From Candidatus Accumulibacter conexus (GTDB lineage Bacteria > Pseudomonadota > Gammaproteobacteria > Burkholderiales > Rhodocyclaceae), in assembly GCA_017592775.1 (NCBI GenBank), contig JAGFNJ010000003.1:107610-171609 (forward strand): a stretch of 64,000 bases of DNA. The letters run 5' to 3'. Under the pieces are notes generated by a model. The model was not told the origin of the DNA, ran no database searches, and saw nothing but the letters and a program-made list of their open reading frames with translations. A program made the translations under genes and the position numbers. Numbering within the stretch: position 1 is the stretch's first letter; the number at the start of each line of letters is the position of its first letter. Shown here in pieces: positions 19,175-28,350 of this stretch.

Positions 19175-20815
19175 TCAAACGCCAGGCAGCCGATAGTCCC
19201 TGAACTGCTCGCGCAGACGCAGCTTGTGCAGCTTGCCGGTGGCGGTGTGCGGCAGTTCGTCGACGAAGGCGACATCGTCCGGCAGCCACCAGGTGGCGAC
19301 CCTGTCGCGAAGGAAATCGATCATCGCCTCCCGGCTGAGTTCCTGGCCCGCCTTGCGGACGACGATCAGCAGCGGCCGCTCCTGCCACTTGTCGTGCGCG
19401 GCGCCGATCACCGCCGCCTCGGCGACCGCCGGATGGGCAATGGCGGCGTTCTCGAGAGCAATCGACGAGATCCACTCGCCACCCGACTTGATCACGTCCT
19501 TGGCGCGGTCGGTGATCTGCATGTAGCCGTCGGCGTCGATCGTCGCCACGTCGCCGGTGTCGAAGAAGCCATCGCCGTCGACATTGCCGGCGCCCTCGTC
19601 GCGGTAGTAGGCGCGGGTGATCCACGGCCCGCGAACCAGCAGATGGCCGGCGGCCTGCCCATCGTGCGGCAGCTCGACGCCGTCGTCGTCGACGATCTTC
19701 ATCTCGACGCCATAGACCGCCCTGCCCTGCTTCTCCTGCAATGCCAGGCGCTGCTCGGGCGAGAGGCCGGCGTGCCGCGGCAGGAAGTTGCAGACGCTGC
19801 CCAGCGGCGACATCTCGGTCATCCCCCAGGCGTGGACGACGAAGGCGCCGAACTGGCTCGCGAAGCGCTCGCTCATCGCCCGCGGCGCCGCCGAACCGCC
19901 GATGACGACACGCCGCAGGCAGAGTTCCTCTGCCGGTTGCAGGCCCGCCGCCTCGACGTACTGCTGCAGCATCAGCCACACCGTCGGCACGCCAAGCGCC
20001 AGGGTGACGCGTTCGTCGCGCATCAGTTCGTAGACGCTGCGCCCGTCGAGTGCCGGTCCCGGCATCACCAGCCGCGCGCCGCTCATCGCGCCGGCGTAGG
20101 GCATTCCCCAGGCGTTGACGTGGAACATCGGCACGACCAGCAGGACCGTCTCGTGCGCACTGACGGCCAGTCCGTCGACCGCGCAGGCAGCCCAGGAATG
20201 CAGTACCGACGAGCGGTGCGAGTAGAGAACGCCTTTCGGGTTGCCGGTCGTCCCCGAGGTGTAGCAGAGCGACGAGGCACTGTTCTCGTCGAACTGCGGC
20301 CACGAGAAATCGCCGGACTGTCCGCCGAGCAGCTCTTCGTAACACAGCAGATCGGGCAGGCTGCTTGCGGGCATGTGGGCGCGATCGGTCAGGACGACGT
20401 AGCCGCTGATCCCGGGCGCCCGCGCCGCCAGCTTCTCGACCAGCGGCAGGAAGCCGGGATCGAAAAACAACAGCCGGTCTTCGGCATGGTTGACGATGTA
20501 CTCGATCTGCTCCGGGAAGAGGCGCGGATTGATCGTGTGCAGAACCGCCCCCATTCCCGAAACGCCATAGTACAGCTCCATGTGCCGATGGCCGTTCCAC
20601 GCCAGCGTCGCGATCCGCTCGCCGGCGCCGACGCCGCGCGCCGTCAGCGCGTTGGCCAACTGGCAGGAGCGGCGCCGGATGTCGGCATAGGTACAACGAT
20701 GGATCGGCCCCTCGCTCGTGCGCGAGACGATCTCCCCCTGCGGATGCAGGCGGGCGGCGTGCTCGATGAGCGAAGAGATCAACAGCGGTTGCTCCTGCAT
20801 CAGTCCCTTGAGCAT
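19175..20815 (-). CDS. AMP-dependent long-chain fatty-acyl-CoA ligase
   Basis: A 546-residue ANL-superfamily adenylate-forming enzyme that activates a fatty acid to acyl-AMP and then acyl-CoA. It has the P-loop-like motif [11 protein letters not shown] (about 185), the A5 [10 protein letters not shown], the A7 FFDTGD, the A8 hinge [16 protein letters not shown] and the catalytic Lys in TATGKLHK near the C-terminus. It is most like medium/long-chain ligases (AlkK/FadD3 type); chain specificity cannot be read. Its ATG overlaps the stop of the upstream hydrolase by one base (TGATG), so the two form a coupled pair. Confidence 0.92.
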   Translation of the reverse strand: MLKGLMQEQPLLISSLIEHAARLHPQGEIVSRTSEGPIHRCTYADIRRRSCQLANALTARGVGAGERIATLAWNGHRHMELYYGVSGMGAVLHTINPRLFPEQIEYIVNHAEDRLLFFDPGFLPLVEKLAARAPGISGYVVLTDRAHMPASSLPDLLCYEELLGGQSGDFSWPQFDENSASSLCYTSGTTGNPKGVLYSHRSSVLHSWAACAVDGLAVSAHETVLLVVPMFHVNAWGMPYAGAMSGARLVMPGPALDGRSVYELMRDERVTLALGVPTVWLMLQQYVEAAGLQPAEELCLRRVVIGGSAAPRAMSERFASQFGAFVVHAWGMTEMSPLGSVCNFLPRHAGLSPEQRLALQEKQGRAVYGVEMKIVDDDGVELPHDGQAAGHLLVRGPWITRAYYRDEGAGNVDGDGFFDTGDVATIDADGYMQITDRAKDVIKSGGEWISSIALENAAIAHPAVAEAAVIGAAHDKWQERPLLIVVRKAGQELSREAMIDFLRDRVATWWLPDDVAFVDELPHTATGKLHKLRLREQFRDYRLPGV

Positions 20816-21726
20816 CAGTCGTCCTCCTCCGACGGGTTGCTTGGCAGCGCCTGCAGCGTGCGCATGAGTTCGCTGCCGTAGGCCGGGAACTCATGGATAT
20901 CGGCATGCGCGGCGTCGGCCAGGCGCAACAGCCGGGCGTGTGGTACCGTTGCCGCCAGTTGCTCGCTGTGCGCGATCGGGATCAGTCGGTCCCTGTCGCC
21001 ATGCACCAGCAACAGCGGGCCGTCGATACGGACCGCATCGGCGCAGGTGGCCAGCGGATAGCGCAACAGCGCGGGCGGCAACAGCGGGTGATGCTGCCGC
21101 ATCAACTGCCGCATGCTGCAGTAGGGTGAGACGAGGATCGTCAGGTCCGGCTGCACCTCGGCGGCCAGTCCCGCCGCCAGCGCGGTGCCGAGCGAGCGCC
21201 CGTAGATCACCGTGCGCCGGCCGGCGTAGGCGGGCGCAACCGCCTGCCAGGCGGCGCGCACGTCGGCGCGCAACTGCTCCTCGCTCTCGATGCGTCCACC
21301 ACTCTTGCCATAGCCGCGATAGTCGAGCAGCAGCAGATCGTAGTTCGCGGCGCGATAGAAGTCGGTGCTGGTCAGCCAGTCGGCGGCGTTGCCGCTGTTG
21401 CCGTGCAGGAAGAAGATCAGCCCGCGCGGATTCGGCAGCCGCAGGTGCAGCGCCGAAAGGGTCGCGCCGGCGACCGGTATGGCGACCTCGTGGACGTCCG
21501 CCAGAGCGAATCGGTGCGTCGCCGGCAACGGCGCCGGCCGGAAGATCAGCCGCTCCTGATGGTGGTAGATCCAGGCCAGCAACACCAGATAGGCCAAGCC
21601 GGCGAGAGCAGCCAGCGAGCCAAAGGCCCGCAGCCAGCCACGCGCATTGTGCCATGGCGCCACACGGTCGCCCGCCGGTGGCGCCAGGATGCCGGCAGGC
21701 GCCGGCAAGGGTCGTTCGCCGATCAT
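20815..21726 (-). CDS. Membrane-anchored alpha/beta hydrolase (BEM46/ABHD13-like)
   Basis: A 303-residue protein with one N-terminal transmembrane segment ([18 protein letters not shown], about residues 37-55) followed by an alpha/beta-hydrolase. It has FLHGNSGNA (oxyanion), the nucleophile elbow YGRSLGTA, the Asp in [11 protein letters not shown], and a late His in [12 protein letters not shown]46-type hydrolases are membrane-associated and poorly characterised. Coupling to the acyl-CoA ligase suggests a role in releasing or handling acyl chains, which is inference. Confidence 0.85.
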   Translation of the reverse strand: MIGERPLPAPAGILAPPAGDRVAPWHNARGWLRAFGSLAALAGLAYLVLLAWIYHHQERLIFRPAPLPATHRFALADVHEVAIPVAGATLSALHLRLPNPRGLIFFLHGNSGNAADWLTSTDFYRAANYDLLLLDYRGYGKSGGRIESEEQLRADVRAAWQAVAPAYAGRRTVIYGRSLGTALAAGLAAEVQPDLTILVSPYCSMRQLMRQHHPLLPPALLRYPLATCADAVRIDGPLLLVHGDRDRLIPIAHSEQLAATVPHARLLRLADAAHADIHEFPAYGSELMRTLQALPSNPSEEDD

Positions 21727-21735
21727 CGCGCTGCC

Positions 21736-22023
21736 TCAGGCAAGCTGTTGAAAGCGATGGATCAACGGTGGCTGCGCCAACAGCTCGCCCGCCCGCTCGA
21801 TGGCGCGCGCGACATGCGCCGTCGCCAGATGCCCATCGGCTGCCGCCTGATCGGACCAGCGCTCGGCGGTGACGAACTCGCATGCATCGTCCTGGTTGTG
21901 GAACAGCTCGTAGCCGAGACAGCCGGCCTCCTCGCGGCTCGCCAGCGCCAGCTCGACGAGCACCGCCTGCAGCCTCCCCTCGCATCCCGCGCGGGCCGTG
22001 AGCCGCGCCATGATCCTGATCAT
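21736..22023 (-). CDS. Antibiotic biosynthesis monooxygenase (ABM) domain protein
   Basis: A 95-residue single-domain protein of the ABM/dimeric alpha-beta barrel family (YgiN-like). The pattern is IRIMARLTAR (strand), EGRLQAVLVELA (helix), EEAGCLGYELF (strand), EFVTAERWSD and a C-terminal helix before the strand PLIHRF. Members oxidise quinones or act as heme-free monooxygenases. A GAGGAGGGAG ribosome-binding site precedes the ATG at 22023 and excludes the longer open frame. It is 9 bp upstream of the hydrolase gene, likely in one operon. Confidence 0.85.
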   Translation of the reverse strand: MIRIMARLTARAGCEGRLQAVLVELALASREEAGCLGYELFHNQDDACEFVTAERWSDQAAADGHLATAHVARAIERAGELLAQPPLIHRFQQLA

Positions 22024-22177
22024 CGCTCCCTCCTCTTCTCCGGATCCGGCGTTCATCGTTGCCGGACGTTCATCAACCAACCATCGACCATACGCAGCCG
22101 GCACTCTCGCGGATGCAGCCGGGCCGCCCGATGCCCGACGAAGCGGCGGCAGGAGTGCCAGCCGCAAGGGCGGGGCC

Positions 22178-23132
22178 TCAACCATCGACTCCCCGTTCCG
22201 CGGCAGCCAGCGCCGGGGCGGTTGCGGTGCGACCCTGGTCCAGCGACACCGGACAAACTCCCCGTGGCGCTGCCGCCGGGCCCAGCGTCGCGATGTCGTA
22301 ACCACGCGGATAAGCGGCCCGGGCGATCCGCGTCCGCAGCATCGGCTGCCGCCGCCGCGGCAACCAGCGCAAGAGGCGTGCCCGGCAGCGCAGCGCGGCC
22401 GCGACCGTCCGCTGCAGCCACCGCGGCGCCGGCTGCAAATCGAGTGCCGCCAGCAGCGGCGGGTCGAGCAGCGCGTGGATGCTGCGGCGAACCAGCGGCC
22501 GCAAGGGCGCCGGGAACCAACTGGCGAACATTTCCCGCGTCGCCAGCGCGACCTGCCGGCTGGCCGCCTGCGGGCGGAAGTTCCGCTTTTCGTAGTCGCT
22601 GCTGAAGGCAGCGAAGTCGGCCAGCGTCGCGGGAATCCCGAGGATCTGCATGCGCTCGCCAACCGCGCGCCAGAAGCGGAACCACGCCAGGCGTTCGTCT
22701 TCGCTCATCCGTCGCCAGCCGAAACGCTCGTTCCAGCGCAACGGCTCGAAGACGAAGGTCGACAGCACATAGAGAAAATCCTCGTTGGCGATGCGGAACC
22801 GCGCGTGCAGCTCGTTCATGCTCCTCGTTGGCGATGCGGAACCGCGCGTGCAGCTCGTTCATGCGGCCGATCGCGCGCTGCCCGCGCACGCTGTCGAAGC
22901 CGTTCTCGATGATCTCGCTGACGATCAGGTCGGTGTCGTCGTAGCGCTTCTGCGGCCGCCCCTCGAACTCGCCGGTCGCGTGCAGCAGGCCGCCGATGCG
23001 CACCGACGCGAAGCTGCGGAACAGTGCCAGTTCGAGGGCACGCGTCGTGTCCCAGGGAAAGGCGACGGTCGCCAAGTGCCGCACCACCTGCTGACAATTG
23101 CGACACTCGTCGGCGTGCGAGCGAGTCGTCAT
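22178..23132 (-). pseudogene. MpaB-family (DUF2236) oxygenase, frameshifted by a 43-bp duplication
   Basis: Two frames together encode one DUF2236/latex-clearing/MpaB-type heme oxygenase. The N-terminal part starts at ATG 23132 (AAAAGGAGGAG ribosome-binding site) and runs MTTRSHADE...RAIGRMNELHARFRIANE. The rest continues in another frame from DFLYVLSTFVFEP to the stop at 22178. At the junction a 43-bp unit is present twice in tandem (22779-22864). Because 43 is not a multiple of three, the frame is lost. Removing one copy restores a continuous protein of about 300 residues with the family's conserved DDTDLIVSEI and ERFGWRRM...ERLAWFRFWRAVG segments. It is either a real recent knockout or an assembly error. 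Confidence 0.8.
22779..22864. repeat. Perfect 43-bp tandem duplication
   Basis: Copies at 22779-22821 and 22822-22864 are identical (each begins TCCTCGTTGGCGATGCGG and ends TCGTTCATGC). The duplication lies inside the MpaB-family gene and is the sole cause of its frameshift. Confidence 0.97.
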
Positions 23133-23459
23133 CGTGCTCCTCCTTTTCTTCTGCTCGATGCACGAAGATACGCGCTGGCGACGGCAGCGGATGCAGCCGG
23201 CAGGCCGATCACGCCAAGCCTGCGCGCAGGCACGCTCCTGGATTACAATCCCCGCGGTAGCCGCAGCCGCGTGCCGCCGCTTCGCCGCTGCGTCGGGCAA
23301 CGGCAGCCACTGACCACACTCTTGCCCGGTGGCCTGCCGCCGACGGCCGGGGGTTCCCGTCAGGTAGCTGTCGGGACACGCGCAGCAGTGGAAAGTTCTG
23401 ATCGCCCGACGGTGAATTCCCGCCCTCGTGACGACCTGCAGCAACAACCGGACCTCGTG
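23133..23459. other. Divergent intergenic region
   Basis: About 330 bp between the oxygenase pseudogene (minus) and the PLD-FHA gene (plus). A TACAAT-like box occurs at about 23243-23248 on the plus strand, and no further gene is evident. The plus-strand frame of the PLD-FHA gene is open through this region, so a longer N-terminus starting at a GTG near 23390-23410 cannot be excluded. Confidence 0.35.
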
Positions 23460-24695
23460 ATGCATCGGAAGATTTCGCTCATCGTTCAGCCCGGCGACAG
23501 CTTCTTCCCGATCGTGCGCGCGATCGACCGTGCCGAGCGCTCGATCAACCTGACCGTCTTTCGCATGGACGATCCGATCATTCAGCGCGCGCTGATCGAA
23601 GCCCGCCAGCGGGGCGTTCGCATCCGCGTGCTGATCTCGAGCAGCGCCCGCGGCTGGGAGGAACGCAATCGCAAGCTGCTCAAGGACGCGAACGAGGCCG
23701 GCATCGACACCCGCGAGCCCGCCGGCGACAGCAAGCGCGCGCGCTACCACTACAAGGTGATGACGGTGGACGAGGCCGAGGCCTTCGTCTTCACCTTCAA
23801 CCCGACACGCGACAACCTCCACTACGCGCGCGACTTCGGCGTCGAGGTCCACAGCCCGTCGATCGCTGCCGAAATCAACCGGCTGTTCGACGCCGACTGG
23901 GCGGATCAGCCCTTCGCCCCCGACCAGAACTCGCCGCTCCTGGTCAGCCCCTTCAACAGCCGGCAGAAGATGGAGACGCTGCTCGCCGGCGCACGGACTT
24001 CGATCCAGATCGCCGACGCCAAGCTGTCCGACCCGGCGATGCTCCGCCTGCTGATGAAGAAGGCGCGCAGCGGCATCCGCGTGCGCGTCCTCGGCGACGA
24101 GAGCCAGCGCCGCACGCTGCCGCTCGGAGTCGAGTTCCGGGCGGTGCCGCGCTACCGGCTGCACGCCAAATGCAGCATCATCGACGGCACCACCGCCGTC
24201 ATCGGCAGCATGAACCTACGCACCGAGAGCCTCGACCGCCGCCGCGAGCTTTCGATCATCGTCGACGACGCCGAGCTGTTGCAGGCGCTCGGCGCCGTCT
24301 TCGACAGCGACTGGGACCACAAGGCGCCGCTGCCGGACAGCACGGCGACGCAGGTGCTGCGGCTGAGCCAGTTGGCGCCGGCCGAGCCGCTGCCGTCGGC
24401 AGCGGCGGGTTTCGTCCTCATCTCGCGCACGAACCCGCAACTGCGGCACGTGCTGCGCGAGGGGACGAACACCATTGGACGGGCGCAGGAGAACGACCTC
24501 GTCATCGGCGACGCCCGCGTCAGCAGGTACCATGCCCGCATCAGCCTCGACGACGGCATCTGCTTGCTCATCGACCGCGAGAGCGGCAACGGTACCTTCC
24601 TCAACGGCGAGCGAGTCACTGGCCGCAGGTTGCTGCGCCCCGGCGATGTCGTGCGCATCGCCGACTGCGACGAGTTCCGCTTTCTCGAACTCTAG
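23460..24695 (+). CDS. Phospholipase D-like protein fused to a C-terminal FHA domain
   Basis: A 411-residue protein from ATG 23460. It contains two PLD half-sites: a first with YHYKVMTVDEAE...FTFN at about residues 95-120 (HxK kept), and a canonical HAKCSIIDG...GSMNL at about 234-255. Together they form the phosphodiesterase/phosphatidyltransferase core. Residues about 322-411 are an FHA domain: TIGRAQENDLVIGDARVSRYHARI, then NGTFLNGERV. FHA domains bind phosphothreonine, so the enzyme may be recruited to a phosphorylated partner. Substrate (phospholipid or nucleic acid) cannot be decided. There is no signal peptide, so it is probably cytoplasmic. PLD-FHA fusions are unusual. Confidence 0.85.
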   Translation: MHRKISLIVQPGDSFFPIVRAIDRAERSINLTVFRMDDPIIQRALIEARQRGVRIRVLISSSARGWEERNRKLLKDANEAGIDTREPAGDSKRARYHYKVMTVDEAEAFVFTFNPTRDNLHYARDFGVEVHSPSIAAEINRLFDADWADQPFAPDQNSPLLVSPFNSRQKMETLLAGARTSIQIADAKLSDPAMLRLLMKKARSGIRVRVLGDESQRRTLPLGVEFRAVPRYRLHAKCSIIDGTTAVIGSMNLRTESLDRRRELSIIVDDAELLQALGAVFDSDWDHKAPLPDSTATQVLRLSQLAPAEPLPSAAAGFVLISRTNPQLRHVLREGTNTIGRAQENDLVIGDARVSRYHARISLDDGICLLIDRESGNGTFLNGERVTGRRLLRPGDVVRIADCDEFRFLEL

Positions 24696-24965
24696 GCTTC
24701 CTCCACGGCGGGCCCCGACGGACGACGATGACGATCGAGCGGTGCCCATGGCGATCGCCGCCAGCACTGCAAGCGTCCGAAGCGCGTGTGTTTCTCCATG
24801 CCCGTCCGCCGCGGCGCTGGCAGACGGGAAGAGTTTTCCGGGGCGCCGGGAGCGGGCTGGCGGATTGACACCCCTTGGCGCGGTCCCTACACTCGGCCTG
24901 CTGCGCCTGGATTGGTCATCCGTCGGCGCGAGCCAAGCGCAAACTGCTTCGCAGGGGAGGCCTGC

Positions 24966-25550
24966 ATGGGTGACATGAGCGAGCTGATGGACCGGGCGCG
25001 ACACCGCATCAGCGTCTGCGACTATCACAGGATGGCCGAAGCCGGTGTGTTCGGGCACCAGGACAGGGTGGAACTCATCGAGGGAGAGGTCTTCGACATG
25101 GCCCCGATCGGCAGCCAACACGCCCATGTCGTCAACCAACTGGCGCGCCTGTTCACGCTCGCCGCCGGCCAGGACTGCCTGGTCAGCACGCAGAATCCGA
25201 TCCTCCTCGGTGATCGCTCTGAACCGCAGCCCGACCTTGCCCTGCTCAAACCGGGCGACTACATGGCGCGCCTCCCCGGCCCATCGGATGTCCTGTTGAT
25301 CGTCGAGGTCGCCAGCTCATCCATCGACTACGACCGGGGCGTGAAACTCGAGCTGTACGCGCGGCACGGCATACCCGAAGTGTGGCTGCTTGACCTGACA
25401 GGCAATGAATTGCTCGTCTTTCGCGAGCCGGAGGGTGGGACCTATCGGTCCAGCGAAGCACCACACGCAGGGGACCCTGTCGGACCAGTGCTGTTGCCGC
25501 GGATTGAATGGCGGCTCGGTGAGGGGAAGACATGGGCCGTGCCCTTTTGA
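24966..25550 (+). CDS. Uma2-family restriction-endonuclease-fold protein (DUF820)
   Basis: A 194-residue protein of the Uma2/DUF820 family, which has a PD-(D/E)XK nuclease fold. Features: [25 protein letters not shown] at the N-terminal core, the acidic PQPDLALL strand, [10 protein letters not shown], and the [14 protein letters not shown] helix-strand. These genes are abundant in cyanobacteria and filamentous or metagenomic bacteria; their biological role is unknown and they are often linked to mobile DNA. A GGGGAGG ribosome-binding site precedes ATG 24966. It is followed after 49 bp by the yiaA-like gene. Confidence 0.88.
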   Translation: MGDMSELMDRARHRISVCDYHRMAEAGVFGHQDRVELIEGEVFDMAPIGSQHAHVVNQLARLFTLAAGQDCLVSTQNPILLGDRSEPQPDLALLKPGDYMARLPGPSDVLLIVEVASSSIDYDRGVKLELYARHGIPEVWLLDLTGNELLVFREPEGGTYRSSEAPHAGDPVGPVLLPRIEWRLGEGKTWAVPF

Positions 25551-25599
25551 CCACGCACCACCTCGCGACAGCAATGAACACCAAGCAAAGGAGCCGTAC

Positions 25600-26040
25600 A
25601 TGCAGGTTCAGCCGCAACGCCCGACCGGAGCCTTCATCGGCGCATCGTGGGCAGCCCTCCTGGTCGGTGCCATCGCGTACCTGACTGGCCTCTGGAACGC
25701 CGGCATGGAGCTCAACGAGAAGGGCTACTACTTCACGGTCCTCATGTACGGCCTGTTCTCGGCCGTTTCGCTGCAGAAGTCGGTGCGCGACAGGCTCGAA
25801 AGCATCCCCGTGACGGCCATCTACTACGGCCTGTGCTGGGTCTCCCTGCTCCTGGCGGTGCTGCTGCTCACCATCGGGCTGTGGAATGCCACGCTGGTGG
25901 CCTCCGAGAAGGGCTTCTACGCGATGTCCTTTCTCCTCAGCCTGTTTGGCGCCGTCGCCGTGCAGAAGAACATCCGCGACCTCGCCCACTTCAAGGACGA
26001 ACCGCCCCTCCAGAGCCCGGCGACGCTGCCGGAGGAGTGA
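25600..26040 (+). CDS. YiaA/YiaB-family inner membrane protein
   Basis: A 146-residue protein with two repeated units, each made of two hydrophobic helices ([20 protein letters not shown] ... [22 protein letters not shown], then [18 protein letters not shown] ... [20 protein letters not shown]). This is the YiaAB duplication architecture. The function is unknown. An AAAGGAGCC ribosome-binding site six bases before the ATG sets the start. Confidence 0.88.
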   Translation: MQVQPQRPTGAFIGASWAALLVGAIAYLTGLWNAGMELNEKGYYFTVLMYGLFSAVSLQKSVRDRLESIPVTAIYYGLCWVSLLLAVLLLTIGLWNATLVASEKGFYAMSFLLSLFGAVAVQKNIRDLAHFKDEPPLQSPATLPEE

Positions 26041-26177
26041 GGCCGCGTCGTGCGCAGCCACGCATCCGGCTCAACCGGGTGTCGGAGATACACCTGGCTT
26101 CGCCACCGCCAGCCGCCGGGCGGCGAGCGGACTGGCGACGCCCAGCCGACGGCGATCGAGCACGGGCGTGATCGGCA

Positions 26178-26405
26178 TGCCGGTGCCGTAGGGTAGCCAC
26201 AGGATCGGACCGGTCGTTCCCGCACCCGGAATCGGCAAGCGGGCTACTTCTTTCGGCGTGAGCACCGCCGACAGGCGCCGGCAAGCCTTGGCCGGCGCGA
26301 ACTCATCGCGCCCGGAAAGAGCGGCGCCGGGCACCTTCTTGTAGCAGAAGAGCAGCGCGCTCTCTGCCCGGTTCTGCCGCTTCTGCATCCACGCCGCAAC
26401 GCGCC
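26178..26405 (-). pseudogene. Fragment of an integron-type integrase (IntI-like tyrosine recombinase)
   Basis: The minus-strand frame reads (from about 26390 down) QNRAESALLFCYKKVPG, then ACRRLSAVLTPKEVARL, and then ILWLPYGTGM. These align in order with the integron-integrase/XerD core: the ALSALLFLY-x-x-VLG helix, the linker before RRLPVVLT, the VLTPEEVARL helix and the LLYGTGMR segment carrying the first catalytic Arg. Here the residue after GTGM is Pro, not Arg, and the sequence then loses all similarity. The N-terminal domain and the catalytic C-terminal half (HxxR, Tyr) are missing. It is transcribed away from the cassettes to its right, the orientation expected of intI. Identification is by motif order only. 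Confidence 0.55.
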
Positions 26406-26478
26406 CCGTCACGGCAAGAGGCATCGGCCAGGCCCTGCATGGCCACCGCCGCAGAGGCTGGCCGCAGCGACGGTCGCC

Positions 26479-26725
26479 GCCGGCGCCGCCACCCAGCTGC
26501 ACCGGCGCCTGCTGCGCGCGCAGATCGACCACGTCACCGCCGACGAGGGCGAGATGAGCCTCGGCGTGGAGTCGTTCGCGATCGGCCCCGGCGACACCAT
26601 CTGCTGCGCGCGACGAAGCCCACATCGCGTCACCGCGTCGCCGTTGCGGCCAGTGACCCGCTGCTCCTGCTGTGCGGCTGCTCGCCAGCATCCGCGCCTG
26701 CAGACACCGGGCTGGCCCCAACCCG
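26479..26725 (+). pseudogene. Decayed cupin-domain gene
   Basis: One frame (ATG near 26554) reads GEMSLGVESFAIGPGDTIC...SPHRV, the first cupin motif (G-x-G-D-x...P-x-G-x-x-H). The Gly/Pro-rich turn is damaged. The match continues in another frame with DPLLLLCGCSPASAPADTGL, which resembles the C-terminal end of small cupins (LVLLCCC-x-P-x-Y-x-x-EDT). At least one frameshift therefore lies near 26600-26640, and no start or stop is intact. It sits between the integrase fragment and the 21-bp repeats and looks like debris of an older gene. Confidence 0.45.
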
Positions 26726-26850
26726 CCGGCAACATCCGCCCGCGCGCCGCGGGCGCGGTCCGTGCGGGAAAAGACTACCGGATGGACTACCGGATGGGCG
26801 ACAACGGCGGCGCGTGACATCGCCGAACGGCTGCCTGAGGGACCAGGGTG

Positions 26851-27102
26851 CTTCCATGAGGCATCAGGATGCTTCCGTGAAGCGTCGGGATGCTTCCGTG
26901 AAGCGTCGTGATGCTTCCCTGAGGCGTCAGGATGCTTCCCTGAAGCGTCAGGATGCTTCCCTGAAGCGTCAGGATGCTTCCCTGAAGCGTCAGGATGCTT
27001 CCATGAGGCGTCAGGATGCTTCCCTGAAGCGTCAGGATGCTTCCCTGAGGCGTCAGGATGCTTCCCTGAAGCGTCAGGATGCTTCCCTGGGCGGTCGGCG
27101 TG
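26851..27102. repeat. 21-bp minisatellite, 12 tandem copies
   Basis: The unit is CTTCCCTGAAGCGTCAGGATG. The CTTCC block recurs exactly every 21 bp from 26851 to 27082. Copies differ mainly at the C/A/G after CTTCC and at A/G in TGAAG/TGAGG. Because 21 is a multiple of three, all frames remain open. The plus strand reads DASLKRQ heptads in the same frame as the gene at 27237; the minus strand reads PDASGKH or GSILTLQ heptads. No spacers are present, so it is not a CRISPR array. Confidence 0.95.
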
Positions 27103-27236
27103 CCTTTCGAAAGCCTCAGGATCGCCGTCACGGGCGTCAGACACGCGGTGCGTTGACACGACTGCCTGCGGCAACCTACCATTTTCGGCGAGGGACAATC
27201 CGTTTCTCGACAACTTCATATTCCGGGGGGAGCAAC

Positions 27237-27602
27237 ATGGCAAAGAACGAAAAAATCCGCCTGTCGGCGGAAACACAGCAGGCCGATGAAAACGCCTTTC
27301 TGGCGCTCAAGGCGATCGCCGGCTACAGCCCGGCCAACCCGGCCTACAGCCTGGCAACGGTCACGGCCCGATACGATGCCATGCGCGCCGCCGCGGAGGT
27401 CGAACTGCGCGCCCAGAATGCGCTCGACGCCGCACGCGACGCGGCGATTGCCGCGCAGTGGGAACATCACAACCTGATTCTCGGCGTCAAGGATCAGGTC
27501 ATCGCCCAATTCGGCGCCGATTCGGACGAGGTCGCTTCGCTGGGCGTGAAGAAAAAGTCCGAACGCAAGGCGCCCGCCCGCACTGCCAAAGCTTCCAAGT
27601 AG
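27237..27602 (+). CDS. Small helical protein of unknown function
   Basis: A 121-residue, Ala/Lys-rich, probably all-helical cytoplasmic protein. A GGGGGGAGC ribosome-binding site six bases before ATG 27237 sets the start, although the frame stays open far upstream through the 21-bp repeats. The ending (ILGVKDQVIAQFGADSDEVASLGVKKKSERK, then a basic tail) matches a short conserved segment that I recall from hypothetical proteins of cyanobacteria, planctomycetes and betaproteobacteria. No function is known. It lies next to the island's left side. Confidence 0.75.
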   Translation: MAKNEKIRLSAETQQADENAFLALKAIAGYSPANPAYSLATVTARYDAMRAAAEVELRAQNALDAARDAAIAAQWEHHNLILGVKDQVIAQFGADSDEVASLGVKKKSERKAPARTAKASK

Positions 27603-27839
27603 ACCGCCGCGTGCCGGGCATCGGCGCATCGGCAACCGCGGGGGAAAGGACATGGCGTCTCGTCCCCCGCCGCAGCGACGCCGGTCGCCGCCCGTCGGTC
27701 CTTCACTTGGGATGCGGGCAGCAAGCGAAGCGGCCGCGGCCGTGACGCATTTGCAGGCAATTTTAGTGGACCAGCCAATGCGCCATCGTCTTCTTCCATC
27801 AGCGAATCTGCCGCACATCGTTGATGGCGATTGCATTTC

Positions 27840-27884
27840 GACGCAAAGCTTTGCGTCATGTAGCATTGCGACTTCACGTTGGAC
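27840..27884 (+). other. Possible attI/attC core site at the start of the cassette
   Basis: GTTGGAC at 27878-27884 fits the integron recombination core GTTRRRY. It lies 17 bp before the first cassette gene, where a cassette junction is expected. A perfect 18-bp palindrome (GACGCAAAGCTTTGCGTC, 27840-27857) lies just upstream. I cannot find a matching RYYYAAC on the left side, so it may be an attI-type site or a decayed attC. Confidence 0.35.
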
Positions 27885-27900
27885 ATCTTAAGGAGCCACA

Positions 27901-28350
27901 GTGAAGTCTCTTGGCATTGCACTGCAAAAGAATTTTCTGCGCTATGCGGTTCTGGATGGCGACTCAGGGAATCCAACCCTAGTGGAGAAAGGCCGTCAAA
28001 CCACTTGCGATCCAAATGACATTCCCGCGTTAATGGATTGGTATGAAACACATTTCCAGCACTTGATATCTGCTCACGCCCCAGATGTGATCGGATACAA
28101 ACTTGTCCTGGAACCCAAGATAGAACAGCAGCACAACCTTTCATTTCCGCTAGGCATTTTGAATCTCTTGGCACAAAAGGAAGGGATACCCATTAACGAG
28201 TTCTCACAGCGAGCAATAACACCTGCCAAGCTAGGCCTCGGAAAGACAACCGATCTGATGGTTCTTGTTGATGAAACGTTCGGCGAGCATCCACCGTATT
28301 GGGATAAGTACCAGAAGGAAGCTGTGTTAGTCGCGTGGTTTTGCCTATGA
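27901..28350 (+). CDS. Unknown protein, possibly RNase-H/RuvC-like fold, paired with a kinase
   Basis: A 149-residue protein starting at GTG 27901, five bases after AAGGAG (27890-27895). I do not recognise the family with certainty. The order of elements suggests an RNase-H/RuvC-like fold: an opening strand SLGIALQKNFLRYAVLDG, a helix, the strand PDVIGYKLVLEP, a GIPINEF strand and a final helix QKEAVLVAWF. The usual first catalytic Asp is not visible (Ala/Gln in that place), so it may be inactive or bind nucleic acid without cutting. GC content is clearly lower than in the flanking chromosome. The stop overlaps the kinase ATG (ATGA), so the two are made together. It is the first gene of a cassette closed by attC 29370-29436. 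Confidence 0.75.
   Translation: MKSLGIALQKNFLRYAVLDGDSGNPTLVEKGRQTTCDPNDIPALMDWYETHFQHLISAHAPDVIGYKLVLEPKIEQQHNLSFPLGILNLLAQKEGIPINEFSQRAITPAKLGLGKTTDLMVLVDETFGEHPPYWDKYQKEAVLVAWFCL

Noticed and set aside
22816-23163. Separate 115-aa minus-strand gene upstream of the DUF2236 domain
   Set aside because: It is an out-of-frame reading; the true N-terminal half of the oxygenase lies in a different frame of the same segment.
26851-27102. CRISPR array
   Set aside because: The repeats are contiguous 21-bp units with no spacers and no cas genes nearby.
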